From: Aphis gossypii
Taxonomy: Eukaryota > Arthropoda > Insecta > Hemiptera > Aphididae
Reading direction: 5' to 3'
Length of the DNA stretch: 64,000 bases
NCBI RefSeq assembly: GCF_020184175.1
Contig: NC_065530.1
Location: 41,021,260 to 41,085,259 of the forward strand
How positions within the stretch are numbered: the stretch's first letter is position 1; every line of letters starts with the position of its first letter. Below the pieces are notes generated by a model. That model saw only the letters and a list, made by a program, of their open reading frames with translations. It made no database searches and was not told the origin of the DNA. A program made the position numbers and the translations under genes. Shown here in pieces: positions 48,636 to 64,000 of the stretch.

Positions 48636-51600
48636 TGTATTATATATATTACTTATATTTTTAATATAATATAGAGTTCTCAAAGAGGGGAGAGGGTATA
48701 GGCAATATGTAAGCAAATAGACACCACCAGCTTCGTTATCGATCAAAATGTTTACATTTCAAAACACTAATTGTGAACAAACATTAAAATCTAATTATGT
48801 ACATTTGATGGGAGAGGTAATCATTCGCTGAGTCCTCACATTCATATCGATACTGTTGATATGTTCCCACGCAGTTTTCGTTTTAAAAAAAAATATTCAT
48901 TTTTACGCAGCTGTCAATACGTCAATACGTGTTATAGCTTGTAATTACTAAAAAGTGAAAATTAAAGAAAATAACATTGAAATAAATTATTTAAAATATA
49001 ATAGTTATTACGGAAAGGTTCTTTAAAAAAACGAGACATTTTGAAGTGTAGAATATTTTTTTAAGTCTATTGACGACCGACAGTTTATTCGCACTTGTAT
49101 TTTGGGATTTCATGTATAATAAGGCGCACGCACATCAATTACTGTATTTCGATAGTCGAGTTTATCGTTTAAACTACTCGATTTTGACACGTGTTATACA
49201 TTTTTCATTTACAGCAAAAACACCTCTACAAAACGACTTTGCCACAGTATAACTGGTGCTGCACACATAGTTGTTGATACTGATACAGTACAGCAGTTAA
49301 TATTGGATTTCTCAACGCGGTTTTAATAGATTCGTCGTAGAACGTAGACACGACGTTAAATCGACATTAAAAAAAATAATGTTTTATAATCATAATATAA
49401 CATAATATCGTCATCCTGGTTTATAGCAAACCTTCAACGAAGTTATAGGTATATATGGTAGCAACAACGTTCAAAATGCTCACCACGTCTGTTATTTTTT
49501 TCAAAGTTTTCATGATTGACAATATTCCCTTGTCAACAATATATAACATATTTTATAAAAAATGAATACATCCAAATATATATATATATATTATTAAGTA
49601 AGATAGGTAGAGATAGAATAGAGAACTGAATGAAAAAAACTGCGGGAATCCGTTAACAATGGACGCAATTATGTGAACGATATATCATAAACTCATTGGG
49701 TCGATTCGATGTTTTCTCGTGACATAATGATATGTTTTTCTGACGCAATTGATATGGTTCCCGTAAAAATCAAAGTCATTTGTAACATCGTTAGCTGTAA
49801 TCTAATCTACATCTCGTTGGAAACGTGAAATTTTATAGACCCGCCCCCTATATTTATATACATTACCATACCCGTTTACACACAGAACTTTGGTATATAT
49901 TATTATTACCAGCTATATGTAAATTTATGTTACCGAAACGGCGAGTATTTCAAAAAGTTTTTTGACGAACGACATCCAATAGTGTTGTTTCTACTTACCA
50001 GCCACTTGCTATAACATTTAAATAAATGACGTCACCTTACAGATATTAATATATTATACAAATATCTTGTGATTACTTACTTTTCAACAGTCTGAAGACT
50101 GAAAATAGCTAGTTTAAAATAATTTATATTTATGAAAATATATTTAAATATACTCAATTTATTTTATTATTTTTATTTATTTCTACCTATTTTTAGATTA
50201 ACTTTTTCGTAAATGAACATATTATATATTATATTGTTGGTAAACTTTGAAATAGTTTCTTTTCGATATGACTCAGGAACCTAATCTATTCTTGGAAAGG
50301 AGTGAGTAGAATTCTACAAGAGAATATAATAATTAATAATATAATATATAATATTAATATTAATAAATTAGTTTGTATAAAAACGCATTAAATACATACA
50401 TTCGTATACGACCCTTATTGGTGCGGTTCAACTACGATCTCAATCGGTCATCGTAAAACCAATTTTTATAATAATACGAAGGGAAATTTTCCAATTAAAA
50501 CTTCGGAATAATATTGGTATACATTATAATATAAATCCATAGTAGATAATTCTAATTCAGCACGATCATCATTATTATAACAATTACTGCGTATATCAAC
50601 AACGAATAATTATCGCTGAATACTCGCGTATAATTGTTCACAGCTCGCCCACCTCGTAGTCGATAGTTTTGATTAAAATATACTTCAATATTATATAAAT
50701 ATTTTACTAGATAAAATATTCGAAAAGTCGAATAAATTGGATTGATAGGGTGGGATAGTTGACAGAGAAATAGAAAAAGAGAGAGAGAGAAATCTTTATT
50801 TCTATATAATATGCACATTATAATAACATCACGATGTTATGCAGCTTGTACAATTTTAGATTGCAAGAACACGCCACAAGTGAACGGTAGCTATTGATTT
50901 TTCTAGACGTTAGTCGTATATATGCTTTACGATGGAAGACGCACTCGATAAATTAAACGTATGGAATTTTGAGCTTATCAGACGGAGCTGAATCGTTTTT
51001 AATACATTTAAAAGTGATCAGATTGGAATCAATCGTTCCGTTATTCGCACTCTGGTGAACTTATGTATAAACGACAAGTGGCGACGCATTATATATGATA
51101 TATAGGTATCATATTTTTACGAGTATGGCGTGTATTATTGCATAAAAATAAAGCTTACAAAGCTGCTATAATATTGACGAAATCGTGTCCAATAATAAAT
51201 GTTCACGCACACGTCTAAAATGTAATAAAATAAAAAAAAAAACGAAAAATGCCAGACGGATCACTGTTCCGTTATTTGAATCGTGTGTACTGGGCGATGT
51301 GCTCGACAAATTAAGAGTACAATGAGATCGTCGAAATCCGGGACCTAAATACGTCATCTCGATCGCAGTCAGAAGAGTCGTTCCTATTATTTAAGGACTG
51401 TGAATAATACTACAATTAAATGAGTATCTGCCCTGGTGAAAAGAATTTATATTTATATTGTAATTATAAATAAAATACTTACCGTACTTTACTGAAACGT
51501 ATGTCAGCAAGCAGAGTGTAAAAGTATTTCCATATTTTAACGAACTTATGATAATAGCCGCTACACTCACACATGTTGTTTCCATTTTATACTTACAACA

Positions 51601-54600
51601 TAGCAAATTGAGTTACAGAAAAATACATATTTTGTGTTTTATTATTTCAGTTATTTGGGGTATCATAAAATGTGAAGAATTCTATGAATACTATTATAGA
51701 GTGCATATTGTAGGATTTAATTAAAATTTGAATTTTGAAGTTAGTTTTAAATATATATAAATTATATTATAACAAAAGTACAGATTTATATGTCATAAAA
51801 AAGTCAAAATAAATAAATATTAATGTCGTTTTTTTTTTTTTTTACTTAAATATATATAATAAAAATGTAATATTTAATAAAACATTGTTTATTCTATATT
51901 AATTTTGAAATTGTAGTTATATAAAATTAGAAATTTAAGTATTAAATAGAAAAACTAAAGTTCGAGCGAAAAAAGTCCTAGTCACTATTTAGTATTAATA
52001 AATTGTTTAGATGATATGGTGATATCAAAACCATGATATATACGATCTCATTAGTTATCTATTACGATATACTTATCAAAGATTGAACATCCCATAAAAT
52101 AATGATAATTGTTGATATATCTGTTAAACAAAAAATATAATGGTACTATTTAAAACTATATTAACTTCAAAATACTCGAAAATATGTAAAAATGGTACTG
52201 ACATACATTTTACTTTATTCCAAGTTCATTTCACGGCTCATTCGTAGTAAAAATTAAAAAATCTGTAATCACCCTAATTATTTTACTATTATTGTAGGTT
52301 CGTTTACAGTAAGTGGGTACCTATGTATTATTTTAAACAAAAAACTTTTTTGCTTAAATAGGTATCATAACTTTTAATTGGTAATTTAAATAGATTATTA
52401 TGATTAATTTTATAATCTCCAGTGATATTTTTTCTCCCTTATTATTATATTATAATTATTAATTTATCGAGTGGTAATTACTGTTTACGTTGTAGCACGA
52501 TATCAATCAAATTATTACGGTCGGTTTAATCCACTACGTGTATATTAATAATTATTATTATTCCCATATAAGACATATGATTTAATATAGTTCCCACCTA
52601 TACAGAGTGTTTCGCCAAACATATTTACCCAGTTTATTTTTCTTCAATAATATATTTTCTTGAAACCAAATTTTTGGAATTTTTATATAGGTATATTCAA
52701 TACATAAATAAATAAATATATATATATTTACAAATATACTTAAATACTTTATATATAATATAATATAATATATAAAATACCTATCATTTTCAATAATTTA
52801 GAGATCCAAACTTTTGTTTTATAAACAAGAATCCTAATCTTCTACCGTAAATTATTTAATGGATGATTAAAAAATTAAAAATTGAACTTTATATTCACAA
52901 AAGAATCAGGTATGATGGGTTTTTTATATGATATAGACTATAGACTATAGAGACTATGATAACTTGAAAATTTTAGTAATTTATACCTGCCAATCAATAT
53001 AATTTATAATAACTTGTAAATCTGGTCCAAGGTTAATAAATATTATATCCAATATATCATTAAATTTAAATGTTTGTAAAATAATGATAATAACACTAAG
53101 AAACTACTACTACTAATACTAATTTTGAATTAGCCACATCAATCTTCTCAACAAAACTATCAGTTAAACAATTTACAGAAAAAATGGGGTTTCTTATTAT
53201 AAAAATAGAAGTTTGTCTAGCAATATAATATTCCTTAAATAGCATTAAAAATCTTAGGCATTTTAAAATATGGTCATTAATTATTTTTAAAAACTCCAAA
53301 AATGTGAATATGAATAAATTAATTATTATAGAAATAACATGAGGTTATCTGATGAATCACTCTGTAGTCTGTATATTGTATGAACAATAACGTGCATATT
53401 ATTATATTTTAATGGCAATTAGCAGCTGGTTTGTATATGCATTTATAGTTGGCATTCGATATGATACACACTAATAATACTCTAACAGTAGGTACTTCCT
53501 ATCCATAGATATATATTGGCCATTCGTGTAAAAAAAGCGAATTGCTCTCTGTGTTCTCCTTTCTATTACCTCTCTAAAGAGAGTGTGCCATAATTATGCA
53601 AGTACAATACGACAAAAAAAACGTGAACATGCATTATAGTTGGAACAATATATTATTATTTCAATTTGAATATACATAAAATTATGGTTTACATCAATGC
53701 ATCTACTGGAATCAATTATATAATTACTGATAAAAAAAAAATTGCTCACCTATTATACCTATAACCGGTAAAACTGAGCTAAATGCTTTATGGTTTTATA
53801 ATATATATTGTAATCGCTTTTTTTTTTTTTAATTAATATTACACGGGGTATACTATAATATTATACGAGTTACTTATAACGCGACATTTATCTTTATAGT
53901 AAACAATCATTATCTCAAGTAATAAAATGGTTTTAAAATATTTTATTTACATAATTTTAAGTTCTAATAAAGTAACATTTTTTTTTTAAGGTAATCTTTT
54001 AATTTTCTTTTTGAATAACATATTCTTAATTTTCTGTTACAAAGTATAATTTTGAACATCTAGTTAATAATTATTTATAAGTATTTAAAGTTTAGTTAAA
54101 ACGGAGAAGTATACCAACACTTTGTGGGTTACCCCTATAGCCCGGTGCCACTCCACTCAGCTCATCAAAACTTTTAATACCTACTTATAACTAATAAACT
54201 AGGTACTCTTTTAATATTAATCACTGTTTTGGTGTATGCAACTAAAACTATACCTTGTCATTTAAGAAAGTAAAAATATTATTTTAATTGTTATTTTATA
54301 TTTACTTGAAATGTTGTAAAATAATTATTTTTATTTAAGTATTTTTCGAAATAATAAGTGTTCCAGTTTAAAAAAAAATCAATCTGTATAATATACAAGC
54401 ATATCGGCACCAGTGATGTCGTTATATGAAAATAAAAATAATAACAAAGATGGTCGACTGAAAATTATTTATTTTATTTCATATTTATAATAATTATTTA
54501 CCTACGTTGCAAACAGTATAAAAAACTATGATAAAAATGAATAATTAAAATTCTTAAGGATTACATATTATAATATTATTAAAATCAATACATTATTTCA

Positions 54601-57600
54601 ATAGTTTTAAACAATAATTGAATTTGTCATTACTAATAACTAATTAACATTAACAAATTTTAATAATTATGTATGATCAATATAATTAATATAATCATAT
54701 AAAATCGATGTATTATTTGTGTTTGATCAAAAAAGAAAAATACTTTGAATTTTTTATTTTCCCAAAATTAACACTAATAACAATAATATTTGTAAGAATT
54801 TACCATCAAAAATTGTGAGAGAAAAATATTTCAAAAAAAAACAACAAAACAACAAAAACACGACCTCTCGTGAATTCAGCCCTTGCTTTTACAGCTTTTT
54901 ATTTATACAAACGTATAAATTATTATTACATAACCCAAGCCAGTATATGTATGTATACAAGAGGGAAAATCCAATGATAAATATCGCATAGGCGTGGTAG
55001 TTTTCAGTGACCTGTCAACTACCGTCCAAAGTGGCCAAAGTTCAAATACGTGTGTTCTTATATCGCAGTACTGAGCGTGCAATACACGGTCCGTTACCCA
55101 CTATTTAATATTTCAACGAGCCTTAGCTAAAAGATTATTTCTTAAATAAAATATTGTTGAGGACAAACGGGAACTTTCTAAGGTTGTTATAATAATATGT
55201 TAAATTAGTAATACATGCATACAATAGTTATGTGAATACAATGATGGACGGTTTTTTTTTTTATTGTTATTATTTAATTAGTCGTGTTAACATATTTTTT
55301 GCCATTTATAAAATGTTACAAAATCAATTTAACAAACAATCCCTTTAAAATAAGCAAACACTCACCGTTTCTACAAGTATTGAGTTGTATTTGAAAGTTT
55401 AAAATTCACAAAATGTCAGAATTCATATACAGAGGTTATACATTTTCATTATTTTTTTATTGTTTACCTCGTGTTGATAGTAAAATCACCGTAATCGGTT
55501 TGTTTTTATATTTTATTATTATAAAGGAGGATAAAACGCTGTTTAACATGTTAATGTAGGTACCTGTGTAAATATCAAATATTAAGCAAATAGTCTCTAT
55601 AGAACAACTTTTGCTCGTGGGTGTCCTCTATCATTTTAGATTTATTTGTTAATAGAACATCATAGTACTCTACTTTGGATTAAGAAATTAATAATAGTTA
55701 TATGATTGAAGAACTATATATACAATATATATGTGTGAGTTTTTCAGTGTCCTTAACCGTTGGACTAGTACACAATTCACATTTCATTACTCTGTATCCA
55801 CAATGTGCTTAATTTGAACTACGTCCCATAACAGTAAGTTGTATAATAATATGGTTTTTATTAAAAGTAATGAATAATCAATTTTTCAATAATATTACTT
55901 TACATTACCTACGCTTTCTGTTTAACTCAATATCTTCAATCTAAACAATTTTAATAATTTTAACCTAACCTAACTAGATATCATATATTTTTTAGAAATG
56001 ATAAAATAAGAAATTTACTGAAAGAAAAAAAAATATTTTATACATTTCCACGAGAATATTCATCATGTTCAGGCTCATCCTTATTTTGCATTTAATAATT
56101 TCTTTAAATAAATACTGATTTTTGAAATTTAAAAATAAATAAAGGTCATATCTTAAAATTCTTTAAAATGTTTGTATTATTTAAGGAGTGTTGAGTTTTA
56201 GTTAATGAAATGTTGATGAAAGTATCTAATTCAAAATTCGTTTGGTTAGTTTCTCAGTTATTTAAATGTTTATACTTACGGTAATGTCCTTAAAAATGGT
56301 TTTACACAAATTTAAAATTTATGTTTTATTGAATTTAATATTTATTATACTCCGATCAGCTTGACAAATTACTTGAATAAAATTTTCAAGCTATCATAAC
56401 CACCATATTGTAACCCAAAACTTTTATCATAGACTTACTATCTTTAATACGTAAAGTTAAATACCTCATAAATTTGTCGTTCAAATTTGTATTTTTACTT
56501 TGAAATATTTTCAGAAAAAATATTTACTAGATGATTTATAGTAGGACATTAGGGTTCTTATTTATATAAAAAAAAAAAAACAGAATTTTGTATCTCCAAA
56601 AAACACGCTTTAAGTAGTACACATAATCCCAATAACTTTGAAATATATTTTTATTATTTATATTTATTTCTTCTATCTGACTAATAAGTATTAACTCATA
56701 ACAAATTAATAATTGTATGCTTTTTCTTTAACACATTATTTAATATTTACTTAAAATATTTTAATAAACCATATTGTTATCTGAACGCACACAGTATATT
56801 TGAGATGCCCATTTAAAACACCGTGTAGCCATAATATTTTGTGATTGAAATACTTTTATGATATTAAAACATTTTAAACTATATAATAAAATTAATATTA
56901 CTTGTGATAAGTAGAAACCCGTTTTAAATTCTGACGATTAATGTATGGTATATATAATTAGTTATATTAATTACCTATATTAACTTTTCGAGTATATATA
57001 GCCACACATATAGGTACCTAATTATTTCAATATTACTTTAACTAAAAGTTAAAACTAATAATGAACTAACCAAACTTTAAATGGTCACGATTAGTTAATA
57101 AAACAATAATTAAAAATTGATGAGTATATAAATTTATTTAGAATAATAAGCACTATCAAAATCTATTAAAAATTGTCAACTTAAAAAAATAAATATATTG
57201 ACTTTGTCGTTCAATAAATTATAAACTGTTAAATTGTTATAAAAAACATTCCTGTAAAATAAATAAATACATATTTTTAACTTTTTTAAAAATCTATTTT
57301 ATTCTACTTTATTCAACTTCTTTATTTTATTATATGGTATAGTTTTATCAATTGATTGAATTTAATATGCTATAGATTATGAAATATTGTATTACCGTTA
57401 GGTATGTAGGTACCTACAATTGTAACCATGGAAATAAAAATAATAGCATTGTTGTTACACTTCATGGAGGTAAAATAATAATTATTATATATTTTTCATA
57501 TTCAAACATTATCATAATCCTGCAATCAAAGTGAAATTAATCTGATACAAGTCAGTGTGGATATCCAGGCTTATAACTATAAAATACGTGTACATATTTT

Positions 57601-60195
57601 GTCTTAAATTGTATACACATTTAGTATGGTAGAGAAATATCATACTAAAATAAAATTAGAGCACTTGACAATAACAATAAGTGAATAAAATTTTGACACT
57701 TTTAGATAAAACTAAACATATAGAAGCATGATAATCTTTTTAAGACTTGTTTGGTGTGATACGAAATGTGAATTTATGGCATCAATTATATATGTTAATC
57801 GTAAATAAAATTAATTTCGTACAATTTTATACTGTGAAAAATGTTGTATGTTATGTATTACGTGTGTTTCACGTACCTAGTGTAATTAAAAACAAAAATT
57901 TTAGTAAAATGGTTGAAATGGGATTTAGTGATCATGATAATAAAATACCTATACATAGTTATTGTAAATTTTTGGAAGATGAACTGATATAACATCGATA
58001 AATGACAAAAATACCAACTACAGTAATGGTTTTATTATAGGAAAGGAGACTAAATCGGAGTTGTAACTTTTAGATCCTCTAATTTTCTTATTTGTTTTTT
58101 TTTTTTAACGGTGATTATTGTTCCAAATATTATAAATACGTTCTACTTGATAATTATTTTTAATTTTTATCGTTAATATTTTATTATTTATTATTATAAT
58201 CTTACATATTAACTTAAAATATGATATTGTTAACGTGTTAATAATAATAAAATGTTGACCTGATTGATTATACATCTATACATCTGTCTATTGATAATCA
58301 TAGATTTAAATAATAATTTAAACTCAATGGCCACCAAAATAGCACTTCAAATCATGATTATATACTTAATAAATAATAATAATATCATTCCACGATATCT
58401 TAACATTTATAAACAATAAATAACAATTTAAAATCATTTAAAAGCTTTTTTTATAGATTTTATAGTTATTATTTAAAAGTATTAATGTTTATGTTGTTAT
58501 TGAGTACACTTTATATCTGTATATAATACATAAATTATATAAGTCGTTTAAGAGACATACTCGTTATTTATTTTATTAATATTTTAAATTATTATTTACG
58601 TAACCTATATGCATTGTGCATATTAACATGATAGTAAAATAATTCAAAGTGTCTAAAAACCGAATTTATTTTTATATTATTTGAATAAAATTCATTTACG
58701 AGTATATACAAATACACTTACACGCATATATAAATATTAAATACATATATAATCTATCATTTGAAAATTAACATCACCTCACTCCTTCAATTTTTCTATT
58801 TATGATACTAACAACTAGATAGAATTTTCATTCTGTCAAATACATATGGCTATTAAGTTCTATGAGAACATATTGTAACGTTATAGATATATGACTTACA
58901 TATTATCTAACATAGAATTTCACAATTTTTTTGGCTTACCTTCAGTTTAAAAAAAAAATTATGAATATTAGCCAGCTTTGACTTAAAGACGTAAATAATT
59001 GTAGTACAAACACTACACTTACAATGAATAATTTTATGGTTTACCACTTCTTAATTCTGTCCAAAATTATTGATATTAAAATTAAAAAACTGGAAACTGA
59101 TTCAACGAATACTTAAAAGTTTTCATAAATCTAATATCTTTTAATTGTATTCAAATTTTTATTAATTTTTATGTATTTACATAAGATAATATGTCCGAAA
59201 TTAAGAGAGTAAGCCATGTTTACAAATCATAACAGTTATTTTTTTTAATTATGTTTGATTTTAGGATTAATTTTTTTAATATATTTATAAAAGTTTATGT
59301 ATAAGTTATATTTCTATTAATTGTAAACAATTGTAATAGTTATATTATATATTAATATATAATTGATGCCAACTCATATTCTAACAGTAAAATGTTCAAA
59401 AAATGTTGTATTCGAACAATTAATAATAATACGATTAACGCAACGAAATAAAATTTTGACATTTATTGACTTACTTGTACGTGTATACAAGTTTAAAATG
59501 TATTATTAATGTTTTGTTTACAACACCCGCTAGCATGTTTTATTTTTATCCATAGACAGACAATTCACAAATAAATCTAAAAAAAAAAATAAAAACTATT
59601 ATTAAAATCTCATTCTTCTGCGTGGTATACCACTTCAAATAATTATACAAAGACATAAAATTATCATAAAATATAATTATTTTATAAATATTTTCATAAC
59701 AACTTTGCGTAATGTGCTTTATATAAGGTCATAGCTATTAATTTTTAATGAATCGACGAATATTAAGTGACCATATTTATACTTTCATGTTATCATCGCA
59801 ATGGTAAATATTGGTAAAAAAAAATGCTACCACTCGACGAAAAAAGATTTAAATATCAAGGTGATATTCGGTCTTAGATTAAAGTAATTTCCTGGTCAAA
59901 ACTAATAGCAAATGTTATAAATTATTATTTATTACTCATTTTTATTTTTTTTTTAACGTAAATTTTGTTTACAAATTAAAATACACTCGTGTATGTTTCA
60001 CTACATTCTGAAACTGCGACATTAATTAGCATACTCAAAATCACAGTTCCGTTGTTTACATAGTGTCATAGTGATCCACTCCCTTTAATCCTTTATGAGT
60101 GCATTCAGCCTTATTTTTTGTATTTTTAATGTTATTGAATAAAATAATTTTATACTATAGATTTTTGTACTTATACCATTTTAGAAGAATCATAA
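48636..60195. other. Long AT-rich stretch with no recognisable gene
   Basis: No ORF with a domain, RNA gene or LTR was found. The ORF at 57747-57992 has no ATG at its start; its last 30 residues (from KMVEMGFSDHDNK) have a slightly protein-like composition but no recognisable family. GC-richer patches occur near 50930-51340 and 54930-55100. Confidence 0.4.
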
Positions 60196-60262
60196 TGTAT
60201 ACTAGGGGTGACCAAACTGTAGCTCGCGTCATAGACTTTTGCGGCTCGTATCTTATCCTAAA
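60196..60262 (+). mobile_element. hAT-like transposon terminal fragment
   Basis: TAGGGGTGACCAAACTGTAG followed by CTCGCG and TTTTGCGGCTCG matches the wording of many hAT (Charlie-type) ends, which read roughly CAGGGGT-GCCAAACTGTGGCTCGCG...GCGGCTC. No matching inverted end was seen within the window. An old non-autonomous fragment. Confidence 0.55.
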
Positions 60263-63200
60263 ATTTTTACAAACAATTTTTTTTTAATATGAATTTATGT
60301 ATTTAAAAAAAAAAATTATATTTTTATTAAATTACAATTTATAAGAAAAAATTACAAAAAAAATATAGTGTTCTTGATATAATATTTAAATGTATATTTT
60401 TAATTTTTAATTATTAATTATTGTTTTATTTGTAATGTATATTGTACATATAATAATATGATCTTTTTTTCCGTTTTTGGTTCACAATTTTTACATATTA
60501 TAATCATAATAAAATTAATCATTATTATTCTCAAATTATTATAGTACCCATATATTCAAACGGTTTGAATCAAACCTATTAACATAGACAACTATAATTA
60601 TATTTTTTAAGTTGCATAATTCACTCGTTCTAACTTTGATTTATATACATTTAATATTTTAAAATATCATTTTTTTAACAATTTACAGTAAAAAAAGAGT
60701 AGTACTCGGACTAAAAAAAATTTTACCGCTACACTTCTTAGCTAATAACCAGCATAGAAAATATATCTTTAAGTATACTTAAAAATTCCAAAAATCAAAA
60801 TTTTAATAAATACACTGTTAATAGAAAAAATATAGATTGAGAAATCATACTGTATAGTTTTAAATTAAATTTTATTTTGAAAATCAATTCATATTTTGGC
60901 TACACTTTAGAAACTATATATTATAATATTTTAATATAAAGTGCATATAATTTTGAATTCAAAATAATAGTTAATTTTAGTATAATATTTAATATTTATA
61001 CTTTAAAACTTACAATGCTAAACAATGATTAAACGTTTTTAGATTTATTTTTCTAACGATTAAAATATTCTTATTATTTAGACTAAATAATACTACTAGA
61101 ATAAACTTTAAAAACTAAGTGTCATTTGAAATATTAGTACATTTTCTTGATACAAATTACTTACACAAAATATATGACCATATTATAGTATAATCTACCG
61201 TATAATGGAATACATTTTTTAGTATATTTGTCTTAAGTGGGATTTGTTTTTTTATTTTTTAACGGAAAAATCAATTATATTATTATTATTATGTATATGG
61301 AAAATTGAACATTGATTGATAACAATAACCTGTAGTGATGTGCTAAAAATAGGTCAACTTTGAAAACTTGAGAAAAGCCTTGCGAACAACTCTTGAATTT
61401 CCCATTTTTTATTCTACTATTTTATTAGATATAACATAACATAATAATATTATAATATAGTTTGGAAATAAAAATCAATAACATTTTTTATTTTTATTTT
61501 AGAGTTTACTGGATATGCGCGAGGGTATTCGACTTTTAAACATACAAAAGGTCACAATAACGTCAGTATGTACTTACCTACGTCCTAACATATAGATATA
61601 CAACTATATACACATGATATAAAATGACATTATGATTGTAAACATGAGAAGGTTATTTTGAATTAATGCGAAAATGAGTTTTCCAAGGAGCGGTTGCGAT
61701 TTAAATAAATCATAGAGGGGTTTCCATAATATTTTAAACATATTTACAAATTGTGTTCAGAACACGTGCAATCGCTGTATAAAATCTATAGCTTTTTTGT
61801 TATATCCTGACTACTTACATATAGATATTGAAAATATCTAAACTCAAAAATAAGATTAATATCTATGAATCATCAATAGGTCATAATCAAAAAAAAAAAA
61901 AATAGTTATTTGCATTAAATGTATACAATGGATGATATTTGTAATGTGAATAATATATTCGTAAAAGTATCTATAACTTAATGTAATATATCAGCAGACA
62001 CTTAGATAGTAATCCGGCCGGATATAAACGGCTGGATTGGTCGTTCAAATCCACTCAACATTTTTTACAAATAATGATATTAAACATTATAATTTTTAAA
62101 TTTAAATTTATATATTGGTTATTTTTATAGATTTATACCTCCGATCCCCCCTTCCATATGATATATTTCTTTGTCTACATATTTGTTTAATAAATATAAT
62201 ATATAATTACATTATATACTAGTAAGCAATAGTGATATAATAATAATAATATCATTAGTATAAATTCGTACTTTATTTTGACTTGTGAAACTGTTTTCGT
62301 TGGTCTCGGGCGATCGCTCTGATATTTTATTATATTATTCAATTTTCCTTTTTTTTTAAGTTGATTGAAACCGAATAGTTTGGCTTTTTTTACGAGTTTG
62401 TATTGTATATTATCCGTTTTCACACCTGTCTGACCCAAATACTACTCCATCGGTTTAGTTTCAACGATAAAAAAAATCCTTTAATACTTAAGTTATAATA
62501 TATTCGGTAAATCATAGAGTTTACACTCTTATCCTATTTTAAGCTACAAACTTATTAATCTGATGGTATATACATTTTTTAAAACTCTGTCGAAAAGACT
62601 GATTTGAATGAAACAGAGTAAATATAATATTATATCCTACTTTGGGAAACACAAGACTCAAATTTTTAAAACTCAAATATTAAAACTATAGCTTATACGT
62701 AATATACACACCCGGTATTATGAAATGTATGTAAAAATTGTAAGAGCTCCAACAAAAAATATATTAATAATATTCGTTTGGCTGGTGCCAAAATAGTTCC
62801 CGTTTGAAAAAGGTTTTTTTTTAAGGTAAGCAGTAATGTTTCTCATTTAATTAAGCACATTTTCTTTCTCAGTCTTATATTGGCTTAAGACTATCAACTT
62901 TAAAGTAGGCTTGGTTAAAAATAATAATCAATAACATAGGTAGTTTGACTAAAATATAAACTCCACAATAACGAACAATTAAAATTAAAATATATGTTAT
63001 ATTTAAGTACGATCTATGTAGAAGCGAAAACAAATTTATATAATTACGAGTATATATTAATATATTATATAAATAACGATGTGTTATTTGAGACTGTACA
63101 GTGTTCACTAACATTATTGTCATACGTATACAGGATGTATAGAATATACCCGTACAGCGATATAAGTACGTATATCTCAATCGTTAACATAATCGATCGA

Positions 63201-64000
63201 GGTATCAGCATTAACTTGCTAAGCCTCCAAAAATCTATTACTACTATAGATTTTAGGTACCTACATTTGTATTTTATACTATCTAATTTATATTTTATAT
63301 CAATTATAAAAAAAATAAAATTGTAACTATATTTGACCTAAACACAAGCGAGAACCAATTCGGTTACTCCCACGTCAATAATATTTGACATATTAAATGT
63401 TCATGTACTTCGATTAAAAAATACACTTGCACAGAAGTTTATTGTGTTCAAACCTATGCTGAGTTTACGATGTTACAATGTGCAATCGATGTAATCATAA
63501 TTATATCAAAGGATTCGACAATAACACTTTTTCGAACCTTACCTGCAATAATTTCCATAGGCAATAACCTACTATGCTACGAACACAATAATACTATTAT
63601 TTTATAATAACAATATATTATAGATTATTATTATTGTTACTATTAAGCGTACAATGTCCAACGCGTAGTAGTTCATCACCATAGCAAAATTCAATTAATT
63701 TTAACGACTTTTTCTTTATTTGGGAAATAATAATAATAACGATGAATATATAATAGAATTGGTATTGCACGAAACTACGCAGGCTGTCAGAGGCAACGAT
63801 AGCAGCGTCGGTAAAAAATCAAAAAACGATCAAAGGTAACTAATAAGGAAAGTAAAAAATAAAACTACCAGAATTCGTTGAATATAATATTTGCTACTAT
63901 TGGACTATTGAAATTCAATATACACGGGGTGTATATTTCAATATTAAATATTTATTATATCGAAAAGTAAATAGACGTTTTGAAAAAACAATTTTTACTT
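60263..64000. other. AT-rich stretch to the right edge, nothing recognised
   Basis: ORFs near 62187-62438 and 62875-63326 lack ATG starts or have low-complexity, both-strand-open composition. No tRNA, LTR or conserved exon was recognised. GC rises slightly at 63760-63840 without a coding frame. Confidence 0.5.

Noticed and set aside
50936..51330. Two similar phrases (CTCGATAAATTAAACGTA and CTCGACAAATTAAGAGTA) about 360 bp apart
   Set aside because: Too short, with no consistent alignment between them; probably chance or a very old duplication.
57747..57992. 81-codon ORF
   Set aside because: It starts at TTG, not ATG, and shows no family signature, although its C-terminal third looks slightly coding-like.
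62030..62060. tRNA B-box-like GTTCAAATCC
   Set aside because: No A box at the correct distance and no cloverleaf can be folded.

Overview
This window looks like nuclear DNA of an aphid or a close relative (Hemiptera). The background is very AT-rich and gene-poor. The one clearly recognisable protein gene encodes an insect-type TipE/TEH sodium-channel auxiliary subunit, the single RNA gene is an insect-like 5S rRNA, and two short TTAGG-type tracts match the insect telomere motif. The species cannot be named from the sequence alone, and nothing suggests bacterial or plasmid DNA. Most of the open reading frames that can be drawn are chance or shadow frames.

Layout. At 1-180 the minus strand carries the N-terminal coding end of an unidentified gene that runs off the left edge. 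A lone, apparently intact 5S rRNA gene lies at 4008-4125. From about 6.6 to 19.3 kb the window is a transposon graveyard. It holds Jockey-like LINE pieces on the minus strand, a family of roughly 500-560 bp LTRs in several copies (one solo LTR with a 4-bp target duplication at 8617-9173, one 3' LTR behind a decayed envelope-like gene at 17667-18164), and a second, unrelated solo LTR at 18730-19313. It also holds two diverged copies of an LTR-linked ORF with DEDDh-exonuclease-like motifs. Beside these is a tandem array of three ~549-bp units (14558-16097) whose minus strand repeats three exon-like blocks with correct splice signals in one phase. That array is the best candidate for something undescribed.

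From 19.9 to 23.3 kb there are three unusual low-copy repeat arrays: seven scattered copies of a 15-16 bp motif, a ~79-80 bp tandem repeat, and a ~41 bp AACGTT-rich array. A TATA-plus-initiator core promoter followed by a short signal-peptide-like ORF is at 23.7-23.93 kb. A frameshifted mariner fragment is at 25.52-26.01 kb.

The main gene is at 26.99-27.79 kb: a GC-rich exon carrying nearly the whole TipE/TEH protein, ending in a splice donor. A possible glycine/serine-rich terminal exon sits 11 kb downstream at 38831-38876. From 27.9 kb to the right end the sequence is mostly AT-rich intron-like or intergenic DNA with microsatellites, a pogo/Tigger-like MITE at 48.54-48.64 kb, a hAT-like terminal fragment at 60.2 kb, and GC-richer islands at 38.8-39.6 and about 47-48.2 kb with no identifiable gene.

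The TE-rich left part and the TipE gene do not form a functional unit. The TipE product is expected to act alone at the neuronal membrane with the voltage-gated sodium channel. All calls come from reading the sequence; no database search was run.
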